Below the pieces are notes generated by a model. The model was not told the DNA's origin. It saw nothing but the letters and a program-made list of their open reading frames with translations, and ran no database searches. This document shows, piece by piece, positions 43,194 through 50,941 of a stretch of DNA of 64,000 bases; within the stretch, counting starts at the first letter, position 1; every line of letters begins with the position of its first letter. The DNA comes from an uncultured Peptostreptococcaceae bacterium (GTDB lineage Bacteria > Bacillota > Clostridia > Tissierellales > Peptoniphilaceae), in contig CAMYOU010000004.1 of assembly GCA_947283485.1 (NCBI GenBank), forward strand, positions 5,558 to 69,557, given 5' to 3'. A program made the position numbers and the translations under genes.

Positions 43194-43234
43194 GGCATCC
43201 TCCCTGCTCAAAGATTTTGAATGAAGATGTTCTT

Positions 43235-43264
43235 ATTCTAACGGTCTTCGCGAAAAAAATCCAA
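43235..43264 (-). promoter_or_regulatory. Promoter of array members 4 and 3
   Basis: TTGGAT (43259-43264), 18 bases, TAGAAT (43235-43240). It matches the member 1 promoter at nearly every base from the upstream terminator to just past the -10. Confidence 0.7.
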
Positions 43265-43265
43265 T

Positions 43266-43291
43266 CAAAAAGGACGCGATGACGGCGTCCT
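43266..43291 (-). terminator. Terminator of array member 5
   Basis: AGGACGC (43271-43277) and GCGTCCT (43285-43291), followed on the minus strand by TTTTTGATT. Confidence 0.8.
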
Positions 43292-43337
43292 CTTTTGGAT
43301 TCGTAAACGTGCGACTTGCGAAAGGGGCTCACCCGTC

Positions 43338-44624
43338 CTACTTTTCCGCACGCGGCTCGTAGGCAAAGACCGTCACGTTCTCATTCATGTCGTTCTGATC
43401 CGCGTAGAGTACCGCATAGGGTTCGACGGGTGACAAGAGCAAGAGATTGCACGGTCTCGGAAAGTCGATGCGTAGCGCGGTTTTCTCTCCGGGGATATAG
43501 ATATACGCCTTTTTCTCGATGTTCTCATCGATGTAGTCTCCTTTCCAAAAGGCGATCCACTCGTCTCCGACGCTCATGTCGAGATAATCGCCGCGTAATC
43601 TCGCGATGACTTTCCCCGCGGGCATTTCGCGCACGACGTGATACGGCGCAAATTCCGCACCGTTCTTGCGATCCGCTTCGGTCAAATCCTCCTCGAGCTC
43701 TTTACTCTCGAGATACTGCGAGAGCGTGTAGACGGCCTCCGGTTCTGCGGTGATGCCGAACCCGAGAAGCCATTCATGCTTTGCCGACTCCCATTTGAAC
43801 CCGCCGTCGCCGATCCAGAGTTCATTCGTCCAGTTGTCCTCTCCGCTCGGTCCGCCTTTGCGATAGACTTCGCCCCCCTTGTAGAGCCTTAGTTCATCGC
43901 CCGCCTCAGAGATCTTTCCTTCTTTCAAAGTCTTGCGATCATAGATATGCGTGCGCGTGCCGCCGTTTGCCATTGCTTCCGGAAGATAGAGATACTCGCG
44001 CGTCACATAGGGAATCCCCGCGAACCACCCCTCCTCCGCGTGTGGAAAACCGGTGAGTTTTTCGAGTTTCCCGTCCGCCATCGTATAGACATAGAAGTCG
44101 ATGCTCTCGGGCGTGTCGACGTCGAGGACGAGGCGCGTCTCGTCGAGCGGATTGATATGCGTACTCTGCACTTCCTCGAGCGTCGGATACGGTGGTTGAT
44201 CCACATCCCGCACGGGCACAAAAGTCCCCTTCTCGAGATCGTAATAGCCGATCGCCACCATGTCCATCTGCGTATCGGGCCACGCGTCGGGATGTTCCGC
44301 CTTATAGACAAACGCGGAGAGTTTTCCTTTGGTAAGGATACCGCCGACCGTCAAAAAACGATTTTCGCCGATTTTCGTCGGAATCTCATACTGCTTTTCC
44401 GTGAGTCGATCCTTCGCATCGTAGATTTTGATATCGTCGGCAAAACGGAGCGGATGGACGATCCCGAGTTCCGCTTCGGTCGCGAGGAGTTTTCCCGTCG
44501 TCTCGACCGTCTTGCTCTCGTCCGTCGTACTCCTCTCGGATGTCGCATCGCCTGTCGCATTTCCTTCGCAAGATATGAGCGCCAAGGCGCAAATGAGAAA
44601 TGCCATGATTTTTTTTGCTTTCAT
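43338..44624 (-). CDS. Paralogous lipoprotein array, member 5 of 6
   Basis: 428 residues. The signal peptide MKAKKIMAFLICALALISC gives Cys19. Shared blocks: LGIVHPLRFADDIKIY, EKQYEIPTKIGENRFL, LTKGKLSAFVY, IGYYDLEKGTFVPVRDV, NPLDETRLVLD, YTMADGKLEKLT, HIYDRKTLKEGKI, EAVYTLSQYLES, EEDLTEADRKNG and YIYIPGEKTALRI. The GPW motif is replaced by DEWIAFWK. AAAGGGAAACCG precedes the ATG. It has its own TTGTCA-type promoter and a palindromic GTTTGCAAAC (44644-44653) in the leader. Confidence 0.85.
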   Translation of the reverse strand: MKAKKIMAFLICALALISCEGNATGDATSERSTTDESKTVETTGKLLATEAELGIVHPLRFADDIKIYDAKDRLTEKQYEIPTKIGENRFLTVGGILTKGKLSAFVYKAEHPDAWPDTQMDMVAIGYYDLEKGTFVPVRDVDQPPYPTLEEVQSTHINPLDETRLVLDVDTPESIDFYVYTMADGKLEKLTGFPHAEEGWFAGIPYVTREYLYLPEAMANGGTRTHIYDRKTLKEGKISEAGDELRLYKGGEVYRKGGPSGEDNWTNELWIGDGGFKWESAKHEWLLGFGITAEPEAVYTLSQYLESKELEEDLTEADRKNGAEFAPYHVVREMPAGKVIARLRGDYLDMSVGDEWIAFWKGDYIDENIEKKAYIYIPGEKTALRIDFPRPCNLLLLSPVEPYAVLYADQNDMNENVTVFAYEPRAEK

Positions 44625-44674
44625 TCGGTTTCCCTTCTTTCTTGTTTGCAAACGCTTGTACGCTCCCCGTCTTT

Positions 44675-44703
44675 ATCGTATCACGTTCTCCTTTCATTGA
44701 CAA
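44675..44703 (-). promoter_or_regulatory. Promoter of array member 5
   Basis: TTGTCA (44698-44703), 17 bases, TACGAT (44675-44680). The perfect palindrome GTTTGCAAAC at 44644-44653 lies in the leader and could be an operator. Confidence 0.7.
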
Positions 44704-44777
44704 ACAAAAGAGTCCTTTGCACCGGGGAAGTTTGCCGCCTCGCGAGCGTGTGCAAATAGAAAGACGCCCATCGGATC

Positions 44778-44808
44778 AAAAAAAGCAGACATCGATCGAT
44801 GCCTGCTT
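44778..44808 (-). terminator. Terminator of array member 6
   Basis: An extended dyad from AAGCAG to CTGCTT centred on ATCGATCGAT, followed by seven T residues on the minus strand. Confidence 0.88.
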
Positions 44809-44834
44809 CTCACATGTTTTCGCTCTCTTCCTCT

Positions 44835-46112
44835 TTATTTCGCGGGTTCGAAGACGTGTACGGTCACGGAATCTCGATTTTCTTCCCGATACTCTTTCAT
44901 CACGCCGTAACGTTCATTCGGGAGGAGATAGAAACCTGCCGTCGGTTTGCCCGTCGTGATGCGGACGACTTCGTCGGCTTCGGGAAGAAGAAGATATTTG
45001 GTCGTGCGATCCTCTCCCATATCGCGCCAGAGGGCGACCCAAGACGGCGACACGGACATCATGAGATTTTCTCCGCGCTCTCTTGCGAAGACGCGCCCCG
45101 TATCGAGATCCATGAGTTCAAAATACGGCACGATGATGTTCTCTTCGAGATCCTTACGGTCGTCTTCCGTAAGATCTTCTTTGAGCGCATCGGATTTGTC
45201 ATACCGCGTGAGGGCATAGACGGCATCGCCGTTTCCGACGCCGTAATCCATGAGATGCTCGCCTTTTTTTGATTCCCAATTGTGCAGCAGATCGTCCACA
45301 AGGAGTTCGTCCGTCCAATGATCTCCGTCTACACGGACAGTGCGACCCAAGACTTCGCGATCCTTTCTCGAACGCGCCATATCATATCCCTCGATCGTTC
45401 GTAACTTCTCATGCGTCTTCGCATCGTACACATGGACGACGTCTTGCCCGTTCTCCTCCGCCACGAGATAGATGCGCTTGCCGTCGGCGTAGGGTGTCGG
45501 TGCAAACATCCGTTCTCCTCGTTGAAAACGCGCGAGTTCCGTAAGCGTACCGTCCGCGATCGTGTAGATCGAATAGATCACCTCGTCCTCGTTCTGATCC
45601 ATGTAGAGAATGTGTTCTTCGTCCATGGGGAAGAGCATGTCCTGTCTCGCATTGGAATTGGAATAGGGTTCGCGCTCCGTCTCGGCAACGACGACGATTT
45701 TTTTCTCCTCGAGATCGTAATAACCCACGCTCGAGAGTCTGTGATCCGCAGGTCTGCCGTCTCCCGGATCGTCGATAAGATCGATCGACACTTCGATTTT
45801 TCCGCGTGCCAAAGGTCCACCGTAATGAATCTCGTGCGTCTCGTCGAGCATCGCGGGAAGATCATACGTCGTGCGCGTAAGGCGTGCTTCTTCCGGTACG
45901 ATCTTCATGCCCTCGGCAAAATCGATCGGATGCGCCATGCCCGTTTCGCGTTCGGACGGGAGACTCGAGACCGTTTCTTCCGTCGTCGTCTCTTCCATCG
46001 TGACCATCTCGCTCGTCTTACTTGTCTCGTCTTTCGTCGGGGTTTCCCCTCCTCCGCAAGCGGCGAGTGCCAGGGCGCAAAGAATTGCGATCCACATTCG
46101 TACGTTTTTCAT
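44835..46112 (-). CDS. Paralogous lipoprotein array, member 6 of 6
   Basis: 425 residues, first in transcription order. The signal peptide MKNVRMWIAILCALALAAC gives Cys19. Shared blocks: TGMAHPIDFAEGMKIV, RTTYDLPAMLDETHEI, LARGKIEVSI, VGYYDLEEKKIVVVAE, FPMDEEHILYMDQ, YTIADGTLTELA, HVYDAKTHEKLRT, DAVYALTRYDKS, KEDLTEDDRKD and YLLLPEADEVVRI. The GPW site reads SPSWVALWR. It is closest to member 1 (ADD/AEG..IVPEEARL). AAGGAAGGGATC precedes the ATG. Confidence 0.85.
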   Translation of the reverse strand: MKNVRMWIAILCALALAACGGGETPTKDETSKTSEMVTMEETTTEETVSSLPSERETGMAHPIDFAEGMKIVPEEARLTRTTYDLPAMLDETHEIHYGGPLARGKIEVSIDLIDDPGDGRPADHRLSSVGYYDLEEKKIVVVAETEREPYSNSNARQDMLFPMDEEHILYMDQNEDEVIYSIYTIADGTLTELARFQRGERMFAPTPYADGKRIYLVAEENGQDVVHVYDAKTHEKLRTIEGYDMARSRKDREVLGRTVRVDGDHWTDELLVDDLLHNWESKKGEHLMDYGVGNGDAVYALTRYDKSDALKEDLTEDDRKDLEENIIVPYFELMDLDTGRVFARERGENLMMSVSPSWVALWRDMGEDRTTKYLLLPEADEVVRITTGKPTAGFYLLPNERYGVMKEYREENRDSVTVHVFEPAK

Positions 46113-46186
46113 CCGGATCCCTTCCTTTCTTTCTTTTGTTCGTTTCGTTCGTCCGTGCCTGCGCAGATGCGCGTTTCGGTACTTTC

Positions 46187-46215
46187 ATGATATCGCTTTC
46201 ATAAGCTTTTGACAA
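46187..46215 (-). promoter_or_regulatory. Promoter of array member 6
   Basis: TTGTCA (46210-46215), 17 bases, TATCAT (46187-46192). Confidence 0.72.
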
Positions 46216-46239
46216 TAAAAAAATACACTGCAAATCAAA

Positions 46240-46259
46240 GAAGTTCGCCTGCGAACTTC
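46240..46259. other. Perfect 9-bp hairpin upstream of the array
   Basis: GAAGTTCGC-CT-GCGAACTTC. It lies between the terminator of the TPR gene and the promoter of array member 6. On the minus strand it is followed by TTTGATTTGC, so it could back up the terminator. Confidence 0.6.
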
Positions 46260-46269
46260 GTCGGAGCAC

Positions 46270-46296
46270 AAAAAAGAAGCGGCGTATGCTGCTTCT
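46270..46296 (-). terminator. Terminator of the MATE-flavoprotein-MsrC-TPR operon
   Basis: AGAAGC and GCTTCT stem with a 10-base loop, followed by six T residues on the minus strand. Confidence 0.75.
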
Positions 46297-46301
46297 CTTT
46301 C

Positions 46302-46985
46302 TCAGGCTTCTTTTTCGTCGTTGCCGGTCATCTTCGCGAGATTTTGAAATTCATCGGTGAAGAAGCTCGGTCCCATCTCGCGGCGCGCGCGTTTTAATTT
46401 GCGATAGGCTTCTTCGGCGTGTCCGAGGTACATATCGCGCATGAGTTCGTCGTAGAAGAAGATCGATCCCATATAATGGGCGTTGCCTTTGTAGCGTTCA
46501 AAGGTGCGGCGTTCTCTCTCCATGAGGTCGACGGCTTCGGGGGCGCGTCCGGCTTTGAAATAGAGCATGGCGAGGGTCGAATAGACGAATTCTTTCATCT
46601 CTTTCGTAAATCTTGCGAGCGAGAGACGGTTTAACATCGTGATGGGCGTATTGTAATCGCCGACGCGGTCAAAACCGACAATCATATTGGAGATGATCTT
46701 GAGGCGTGAGCCGTCGTCGGGATATTTGTCGTAGAGTGCATCGTTCATATCGAGAAAGGCTTCGACGTCCTTGTCGATGAGCGCGCGCGAGGCATTGAGT
46801 TTCATCATGAGCGTGCCTTGCTCGCGGGCGGAAATGACAAGTCCGAGGACGATGTAGAGAAAGACCATGGCAAGTCCGATCCCTACGGTCGTGAGAAGCC
46901 CCCAATGAAATTTGCGCATCGCTTCGTAGAGGACGACGCCGGTCACAAGGCCGAGGATCGCCGCCCGAATTTTGATATTTTTCAC
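46302..46985 (-). CDS. TPR-like protein with two N-terminal membrane helices
   Basis: 227 residues. Two hydrophobic segments (AAILGLVTGVVLY and LLTTVGIGLAMVFLYIVLGL) are followed by a soluble alpha-helical part with TPR-like pairs (EAVDLMERERRTFERY, AEEAYRKLKRARREM). The start codon is GTG at 46985, overlapping the msrC stop as GTGA. The C-terminal part should face the cytoplasm and could be a scaffold. I do not recognise a specific family. It is the last gene of a four-gene coupled operon. Confidence 0.7.
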   Translation of the reverse strand: MKNIKIRAAILGLVTGVVLYEAMRKFHWGLLTTVGIGLAMVFLYIVLGLVISAREQGTLMMKLNASRALIDKDVEAFLDMNDALYDKYPDDGSRLKIISNMIVGFDRVGDYNTPITMLNRLSLARFTKEMKEFVYSTLAMLYFKAGRAPEAVDLMERERRTFERYKGNAHYMGSIFFYDELMRDMYLGHAEEAYRKLKRARREMGPSFFTDEFQNLAKMTGNDEKEA

Positions 46986-47440
46986 GCTATCCCTCCGATT
47001 GTTTCCATGAGTTTTTCCATCACGCGCTCGAGTTTCGTCGCGAGCATTTCGTCAAAACGGTTCTTCTTGAGACTGTCGAGGTCTAGGACGCCGATCACGC
47101 GTCCGTTCTCTCTCAGGGGAATGACCATCTCGCTCTTCGTCCGATCGTCACAGGCGATGTGTCCCGGAAAGGCGTGGACGTCGGGGACGATGAGGGTCTT
47201 TTCCTGCGAGAACGCCGCGCCGCATACGCCTGCGTCCAAGGCGATCGTCATGCACGCGGGTCGTCCCTGAAAGGCATCGAGCTCGAGTCTCCCGTTGCGG
47301 AGAAGATAGAAGCCGACCCACGAGAGATCGGGGATGGTCTCCATCATGATGGCGGGGACGTTCATCCATTTGCTTCTCTCGCTGCCTTCGGTCGCGATCA
47401 GAGCGTCCGTCATCCGTGTAAGTTCGTCGTAATTGGTCAT
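46982..47440 (-). CDS. msrC: Free methionine-(R)-sulfoxide reductase (GAF domain)
   Basis: 152-residue GAF-domain enzyme that reduces free Met-R-sulfoxide. All three Cys positions known from fRMsr are present: GRPACMTI, DAGVCGAAF and HIACDDRTKSE. The WVGFYLL and VIGVLDLDS blocks are characteristic of the family. The start at 47440 follows GGAAAGGAAAAAGG and overlaps the stop of the flavoprotein gene (ATGA). It repairs oxidised methionine in the cytoplasm, consistent with an anaerobe facing oxygen. Confidence 0.92.
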   Translation of the reverse strand: MTNYDELTRMTDALIATEGSERSKWMNVPAIMMETIPDLSWVGFYLLRNGRLELDAFQGRPACMTIALDAGVCGAAFSQEKTLIVPDVHAFPGHIACDDRTKSEMVIPLRENGRVIGVLDLDSLKKNRFDEMLATKLERVMEKLMETIGGIA

Positions 47441-48609
47441 CCTTTTTCCTTTCCGAGCGCTGCCGCGATCGTCATGGCGCACGCCCATGCCCAGTGGAGA
47501 TTGTAGCCGCCGCAGTCGCCGTCCACGTCGAGGACTTCGCCGGCAAAATAGAGTCCCGGGTGAAGCTTGGACTCGAGTTCTTCCGTGACTTCATTCGTGT
47601 CGATGCCGCCTTGGGTGACCTGTGCCGTCTCCATGGGCGGAATCTCACGTACAAAAAACGCCTTCTCGGTGAGTGCACTGTAGAGTCCGTCCGCCTCGAG
47701 TGCCGTGAGCGCATCGACTCTTCGCTCCTCCCACCGCCCTGCAAGGACAGGAATGAGTTTCTCCGGTAAAAGGCCGATAAGTGCGTCATGCACGGTGTAC
47801 GCGCGAAGAATCGCAAGATGCTTGTAGAAATCGTTTTTCGTATACTCTCGAGGCAATGCGCGTATGTAGAACGCGGCATTGCGCCTTAGAATCTCCGACG
47901 ACAGATGGTACATCGCCTGTCCCGAGACGCCGTCTTCGGTAAAGAGAATATCGCCCGTGTGACCTACGTAGGGATCGCGCACGAAGAGCGTACCCGTCGT
48001 AAGGCGCACCCCCGCCGCCTGCGAGACGTCCTTGGTCGTCGAGAGTTTGGTGATCCCCGGTAAGAGTCTCGTCGTGTGATGTCCGAGAGCAAGGGCGAGC
48101 GCGTACGCCGTCCCGTCGCTCCCCGAGGCGCGCATGGTGGCACCGCCGGGGGCAAAGATGACCGCGTCCGCTTCGTACGAGACGTTCTTCGTCGTGACGC
48201 GCCAGTGTTCGCCCGGGAAAAGCCCCGTCACTTCCTCTTTGTATCGGAGTGTCACGCCGCGCGCGCGAAAGACGCGATAGAAAGTGTCAAGGACACTCTT
48301 TGCCTCCATCGACTGCGGAAACACCCGTCCATCGGGCAGGATGGTCGTCTCCAGTCCGAGTTTCTGAAACGTCGCCCGCACCGCGTCCGTCCCGTACCGC
48401 TCGATGATGGATGTCGCAAGTGCTTTACCACCGTGATAGTTCTCGGGCGAAAGCGATGTATTCGTAAGATTGGCGCGCCCGTTTCCCGTCGCGAGGAGTT
48501 TCTTCGCGGGGCGATCTTTTTTCTCGAGGACGATGACCTCGTGATCCGTACTCAAGAGTGCCGCCGTCATGAGACCCGCGCTCCCCGCACCGACGATGAT
48601 GACCCTCAT
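47437..48609 (-). CDS. HI0933/BaiN-family FAD-dependent oxidoreductase
   Basis: 390 residues. The N-terminal FAD motif is VIIVGAGSAGLMTAALL, followed by LEKKDRPAKKLLATGNGRANLTN, the HI0933-family signature. Later blocks are FAPGGATMRASGSDGTAY and the C-terminal GLYFAGEVLDVDGDCGGYNLHWAWA. The start ATG overlaps the MATE stop (ATGA) with no separate ribosome site, so translation depends on the upstream gene. Substrate not known; family members are reductases of uncertain physiological role. Confidence 0.92.
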   Translation of the reverse strand: MRVIIVGAGSAGLMTAALLSTDHEVIVLEKKDRPAKKLLATGNGRANLTNTSLSPENYHGGKALATSIIERYGTDAVRATFQKLGLETTILPDGRVFPQSMEAKSVLDTFYRVFRARGVTLRYKEEVTGLFPGEHWRVTTKNVSYEADAVIFAPGGATMRASGSDGTAYALALALGHHTTRLLPGITKLSTTKDVSQAAGVRLTTGTLFVRDPYVGHTGDILFTEDGVSGQAMYHLSSEILRRNAAFYIRALPREYTKNDFYKHLAILRAYTVHDALIGLLPEKLIPVLAGRWEERRVDALTALEADGLYSALTEKAFFVREIPPMETAQVTQGGIDTNEVTEELESKLHPGLYFAGEVLDVDGDCGGYNLHWAWACAMTIAAALGKEKG

Positions 48610-49961
48610 GTCGTTTGCGCAAGGCGAGCCATGCGCCTCCTGTGAGCGGTGAAATAGTAAATGACAACCGTAATCCCCATCAGTGCCCACGAAATCGGGA
48701 AACTTAGAAGCGTCATGAGTTCACTCGGAGCCAAGGGATAGATGAAGAAAATCCACACAAGTCTGAACCCGCTGATCGCGATGGAATAGATGAGCATCGG
48801 ATGGAGCGTATTCCCCGTGCCGCGGATCGAACCCGCAAGGAGATCTCCCACCGCCTGGAAGAGGAAATACGGCGCAAAGACCACTTGGAAAATCATCGTC
48901 ACGATACGTAGAGGTTCCGCGTCGCGGACGAAGATTCGCCCGATCGGCGCACCGAAATAATAGAGGAAAACCGAGACCGGAATGACCATGGCAAGCATGA
49001 GACCCGTGCCCACACGCATCCCCTCGCGGATCCTCGTAAAGTTTTTCGCGCCGAAATTCTGCGCCACAAAAGTACTCACCGTCACCGACAAGGCGTCGAT
49101 GAGCATCCAGACGAGAAAGTCGATCTTCCCCACGACGCCCCACGCGACAACCATATCCGTGCCGTAACTGTTGATGATGCGCTGCGTAAAGATATTCGTA
49201 AAGGGATACGCCATGGATTGCAACGCAATCGGCATCCCGAGAATGAGGATCTCCCTTAAATGGTTCTTCGAGATCCGTATATCCTGCGCCCGTAGCGCAT
49301 AGACCGGATCGAGTTTCGTCATCGCGCGTAGGACGAGGATCGTCGTCACCGCCTGACTCATGATCGTCGCAATCCCCGCACCGAGCGTGTCGAGTTTGAG
49401 TGCGCCGACGAAGAAAAAATCCAGTGCCACATTGAGAATGAGGGAAATCACGAGATATTGGAACGGTCTCTTGGAATCCCCGAGTGCGCGCAAAATGCCG
49501 TAGCCCATATTGTAGAGGAAAGAAAAAATCATCCCGCCGAAGAGCGAATACATATACCGTTGTGTGTAATGGACCATCTCCTCCGGCACCTGCATCATCT
49601 TCGTCATCGCCGGCGTCAAGAGAATCATAAGAAGACTCATGAGAATCCCCGCAATGACCCCGAATGCAATCATCGTGTGCAGAGAATCCTTGAGCCTCTT
49701 GTCGTTGTGCCCGCCATAGGACTGCGCGATGACGATCGACGCGCCCGTCGCGAGACCCATAAAGAGGACCAGCGGCAAACGAATGAAATTCCCCGTGACA
49801 TCCAGCGCACCGAATGCGACTTTGCCGTTGAACCAGCCGACGATAAGCGCGTCCGTCATCTGATAAATCTGTTGTAAGAATCCGCCCCAAAAAATCGGCA
49901 GAAAAAACTTCATCATCTTGGAAAGAATCTTTCCCTCTGTCATATCGACATTCACGCTCAT
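48606..49961 (-). CDS. MATE-family multidrug/organic cation efflux transporter
   Basis: About 451 residues, twelve membrane helices in two similar halves. It begins with TEGKILSKMMKFFLPIFWGGF; the block LQQIYQMTDALIVGWFNG is the MATE signature region. Downstream is DVTGNFIRLPLVLFMGLATGASIVIAQSYG. The ATG at 49961 and a GTG at 49964 both lie very close to GGGG, so the exact start is uncertain. It is first in a four-gene coupled operon with the flavoprotein, msrC and TPR genes. It exports small molecules by sodium or proton antiport. Confidence 0.92.
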   Translation of the reverse strand: MSVNVDMTEGKILSKMMKFFLPIFWGGFLQQIYQMTDALIVGWFNGKVAFGALDVTGNFIRLPLVLFMGLATGASIVIAQSYGGHNDKRLKDSLHTMIAFGVIAGILMSLLMILLTPAMTKMMQVPEEMVHYTQRYMYSLFGGMIFSFLYNMGYGILRALGDSKRPFQYLVISLILNVALDFFFVGALKLDTLGAGIATIMSQAVTTILVLRAMTKLDPVYALRAQDIRISKNHLREILILGMPIALQSMAYPFTNIFTQRIINSYGTDMVVAWGVVGKIDFLVWMLIDALSVTVSTFVAQNFGAKNFTRIREGMRVGTGLMLAMVIPVSVFLYYFGAPIGRIFVRDAEPLRIVTMIFQVVFAPYFLFQAVGDLLAGSIRGTGNTLHPMLIYSIAISGFRLVWIFFIYPLAPSELMTLLSFPISWALMGITVVIYYFTAHRRRMARLAQTT

Positions 49962-50057
49962 CACCCCTTTTCAAAACTATTGTAACATACTACATGAACA
50001 AAACCTTTCTTGCAAGAGGATTTGATTGTATACTGATACATAAAGAAAGGAGTTCTC

Positions 50058-50687
50058 ATGCACAAACGAGCCACCACTCTCCCATTCGCCGCGGCACTCA
50101 CCATGATCGGCGGCTATCTCGACGCCTATTCCTACGCCGTGCGCGGTAAAGTCTTTGCCAACGCACAGACCGGGAATATCGTCCTCTTTGCGCGCGCCGT
50201 CGCAGAAAGAAATCCGGCGTCGATGCTTCACTATTTCATCCCAATCTTAACGTTCGTCGTCGGCGTCTATCTCGCAAAGACGATCGATCACCACTTCGCC
50301 GAGACTTCGCATCATACGCATCTCGTCCTCGCGATCGAAGCGACCCTTGCGATCATCTGCGCGTTCGTTCCGCACCATCGCGACAATCTTGCGAATCTCA
50401 TGCTGTCCTTTCTCTGCGCGATCCAAGTCGCGACATTCGGCGAATTTCGCGCCATTCCCATCACGACCACCATGTGCACCGGAAATCTCAAGAACGCCAC
50501 CGATCTTCTCCATCGCTATCACGCCAAAGGTGAAACCGAATCGAAGAAACCCTCGCTCGTCATCTACGCATTCGTAGCACTCTTCGCACTTGGCGCAACC
50601 GTTGGTTTTCTTCTCTCCAGCATCTTGGAAACCCGCGCGGTGCTTCTCCCCGCATTCGTCCTCATTCTCCTCGCGCTCCTGGCGTAG
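50058..50687 (+). CDS. DUF1275 (YoaK-like) membrane protein
   Basis: 209 residues, six hydrophobic segments. The N-terminal block TMIGGYLDAYSYAVRGKVFANAQTGN is split over the family-typical GGxxDAxxF and NAQTGNIV motifs. A second marker is TTMCTGNLKNATDLL. AAAGGAG lies 6 bases before the ATG, and a TATACT -10 is at 50029-50034. Function of the family is unknown. It is monocistronic and divergent from the MATE operon. Confidence 0.88.
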   Translation: MHKRATTLPFAAALTMIGGYLDAYSYAVRGKVFANAQTGNIVLFARAVAERNPASMLHYFIPILTFVVGVYLAKTIDHHFAETSHHTHLVLAIEATLAIICAFVPHHRDNLANLMLSFLCAIQVATFGEFRAIPITTTMCTGNLKNATDLLHRYHAKGETESKKPSLVIYAFVALFALGATVGFLLSSILETRAVLLPAFVLILLALLA

Positions 50688-50731
50688 CATGCGCACGTCC
50701 CACCATCGATCCGACGCGGCGTCCTTCCCAC

Positions 50732-50881
50732 GCGATTGCCATGCGATTGAAACACCCACTCACAATGACCATTTGAACACGCGATCACGAATGCCGTTGC
50801 ACCACGAAATCACCAATCCCGTTCAAACGCGCGATCACGAATGCCGTTCAGACGCGCACGTGCAATTGCCATGCGACCAAA
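50732..50881. repeat. Degenerate tandem repeat, about six 25-bp units
   Basis: Five consecutive 25-base units (50732-50856) plus a weaker sixth. Units 3 (50782-50806) and 5 (50832-50856) agree at 20 of 25 bases; units 4 and 5 also agree at 20 of 25. The shared core is ATCACGAATGCCGTT. The outer units share ATTGCCATGCGA (50735-50746, 50865-50876). There are no spacers, so it is not a CRISPR array. It carries no gene and lies between the DUF1275 stop and a terminator. Confidence 0.7.
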
Positions 50882-50915
50882 AAAACTCCCTGCTCTTGTG
50901 AGCAAGGAGTTTTTC
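50879..50915. terminator. Bidirectional terminator between DUF1275 gene and amino-acid symporter
   Basis: ACTCC..GCTC, loop TTGT, GAGC..GGAGT, with seven A residues on the left and five T on the right. Confidence 0.85.
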
Positions 50916-50941
50916 TTTTGTTTTCTTTGTGATTCGTTAAA

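Noticed and set aside
40520..43220. Long plus-strand frames (about 450 and 560 codons) opposite the lipoprotein array
   Set aside because: They arise because codon bias of the minus-strand genes leaves few stops in the reverse frame. They run across gene boundaries, terminators and promoters of the real genes.
50732..50881. CRISPR array
   Set aside because: Units are contiguous 25-mers with no unique spacers, and there are no cas genes in the window.
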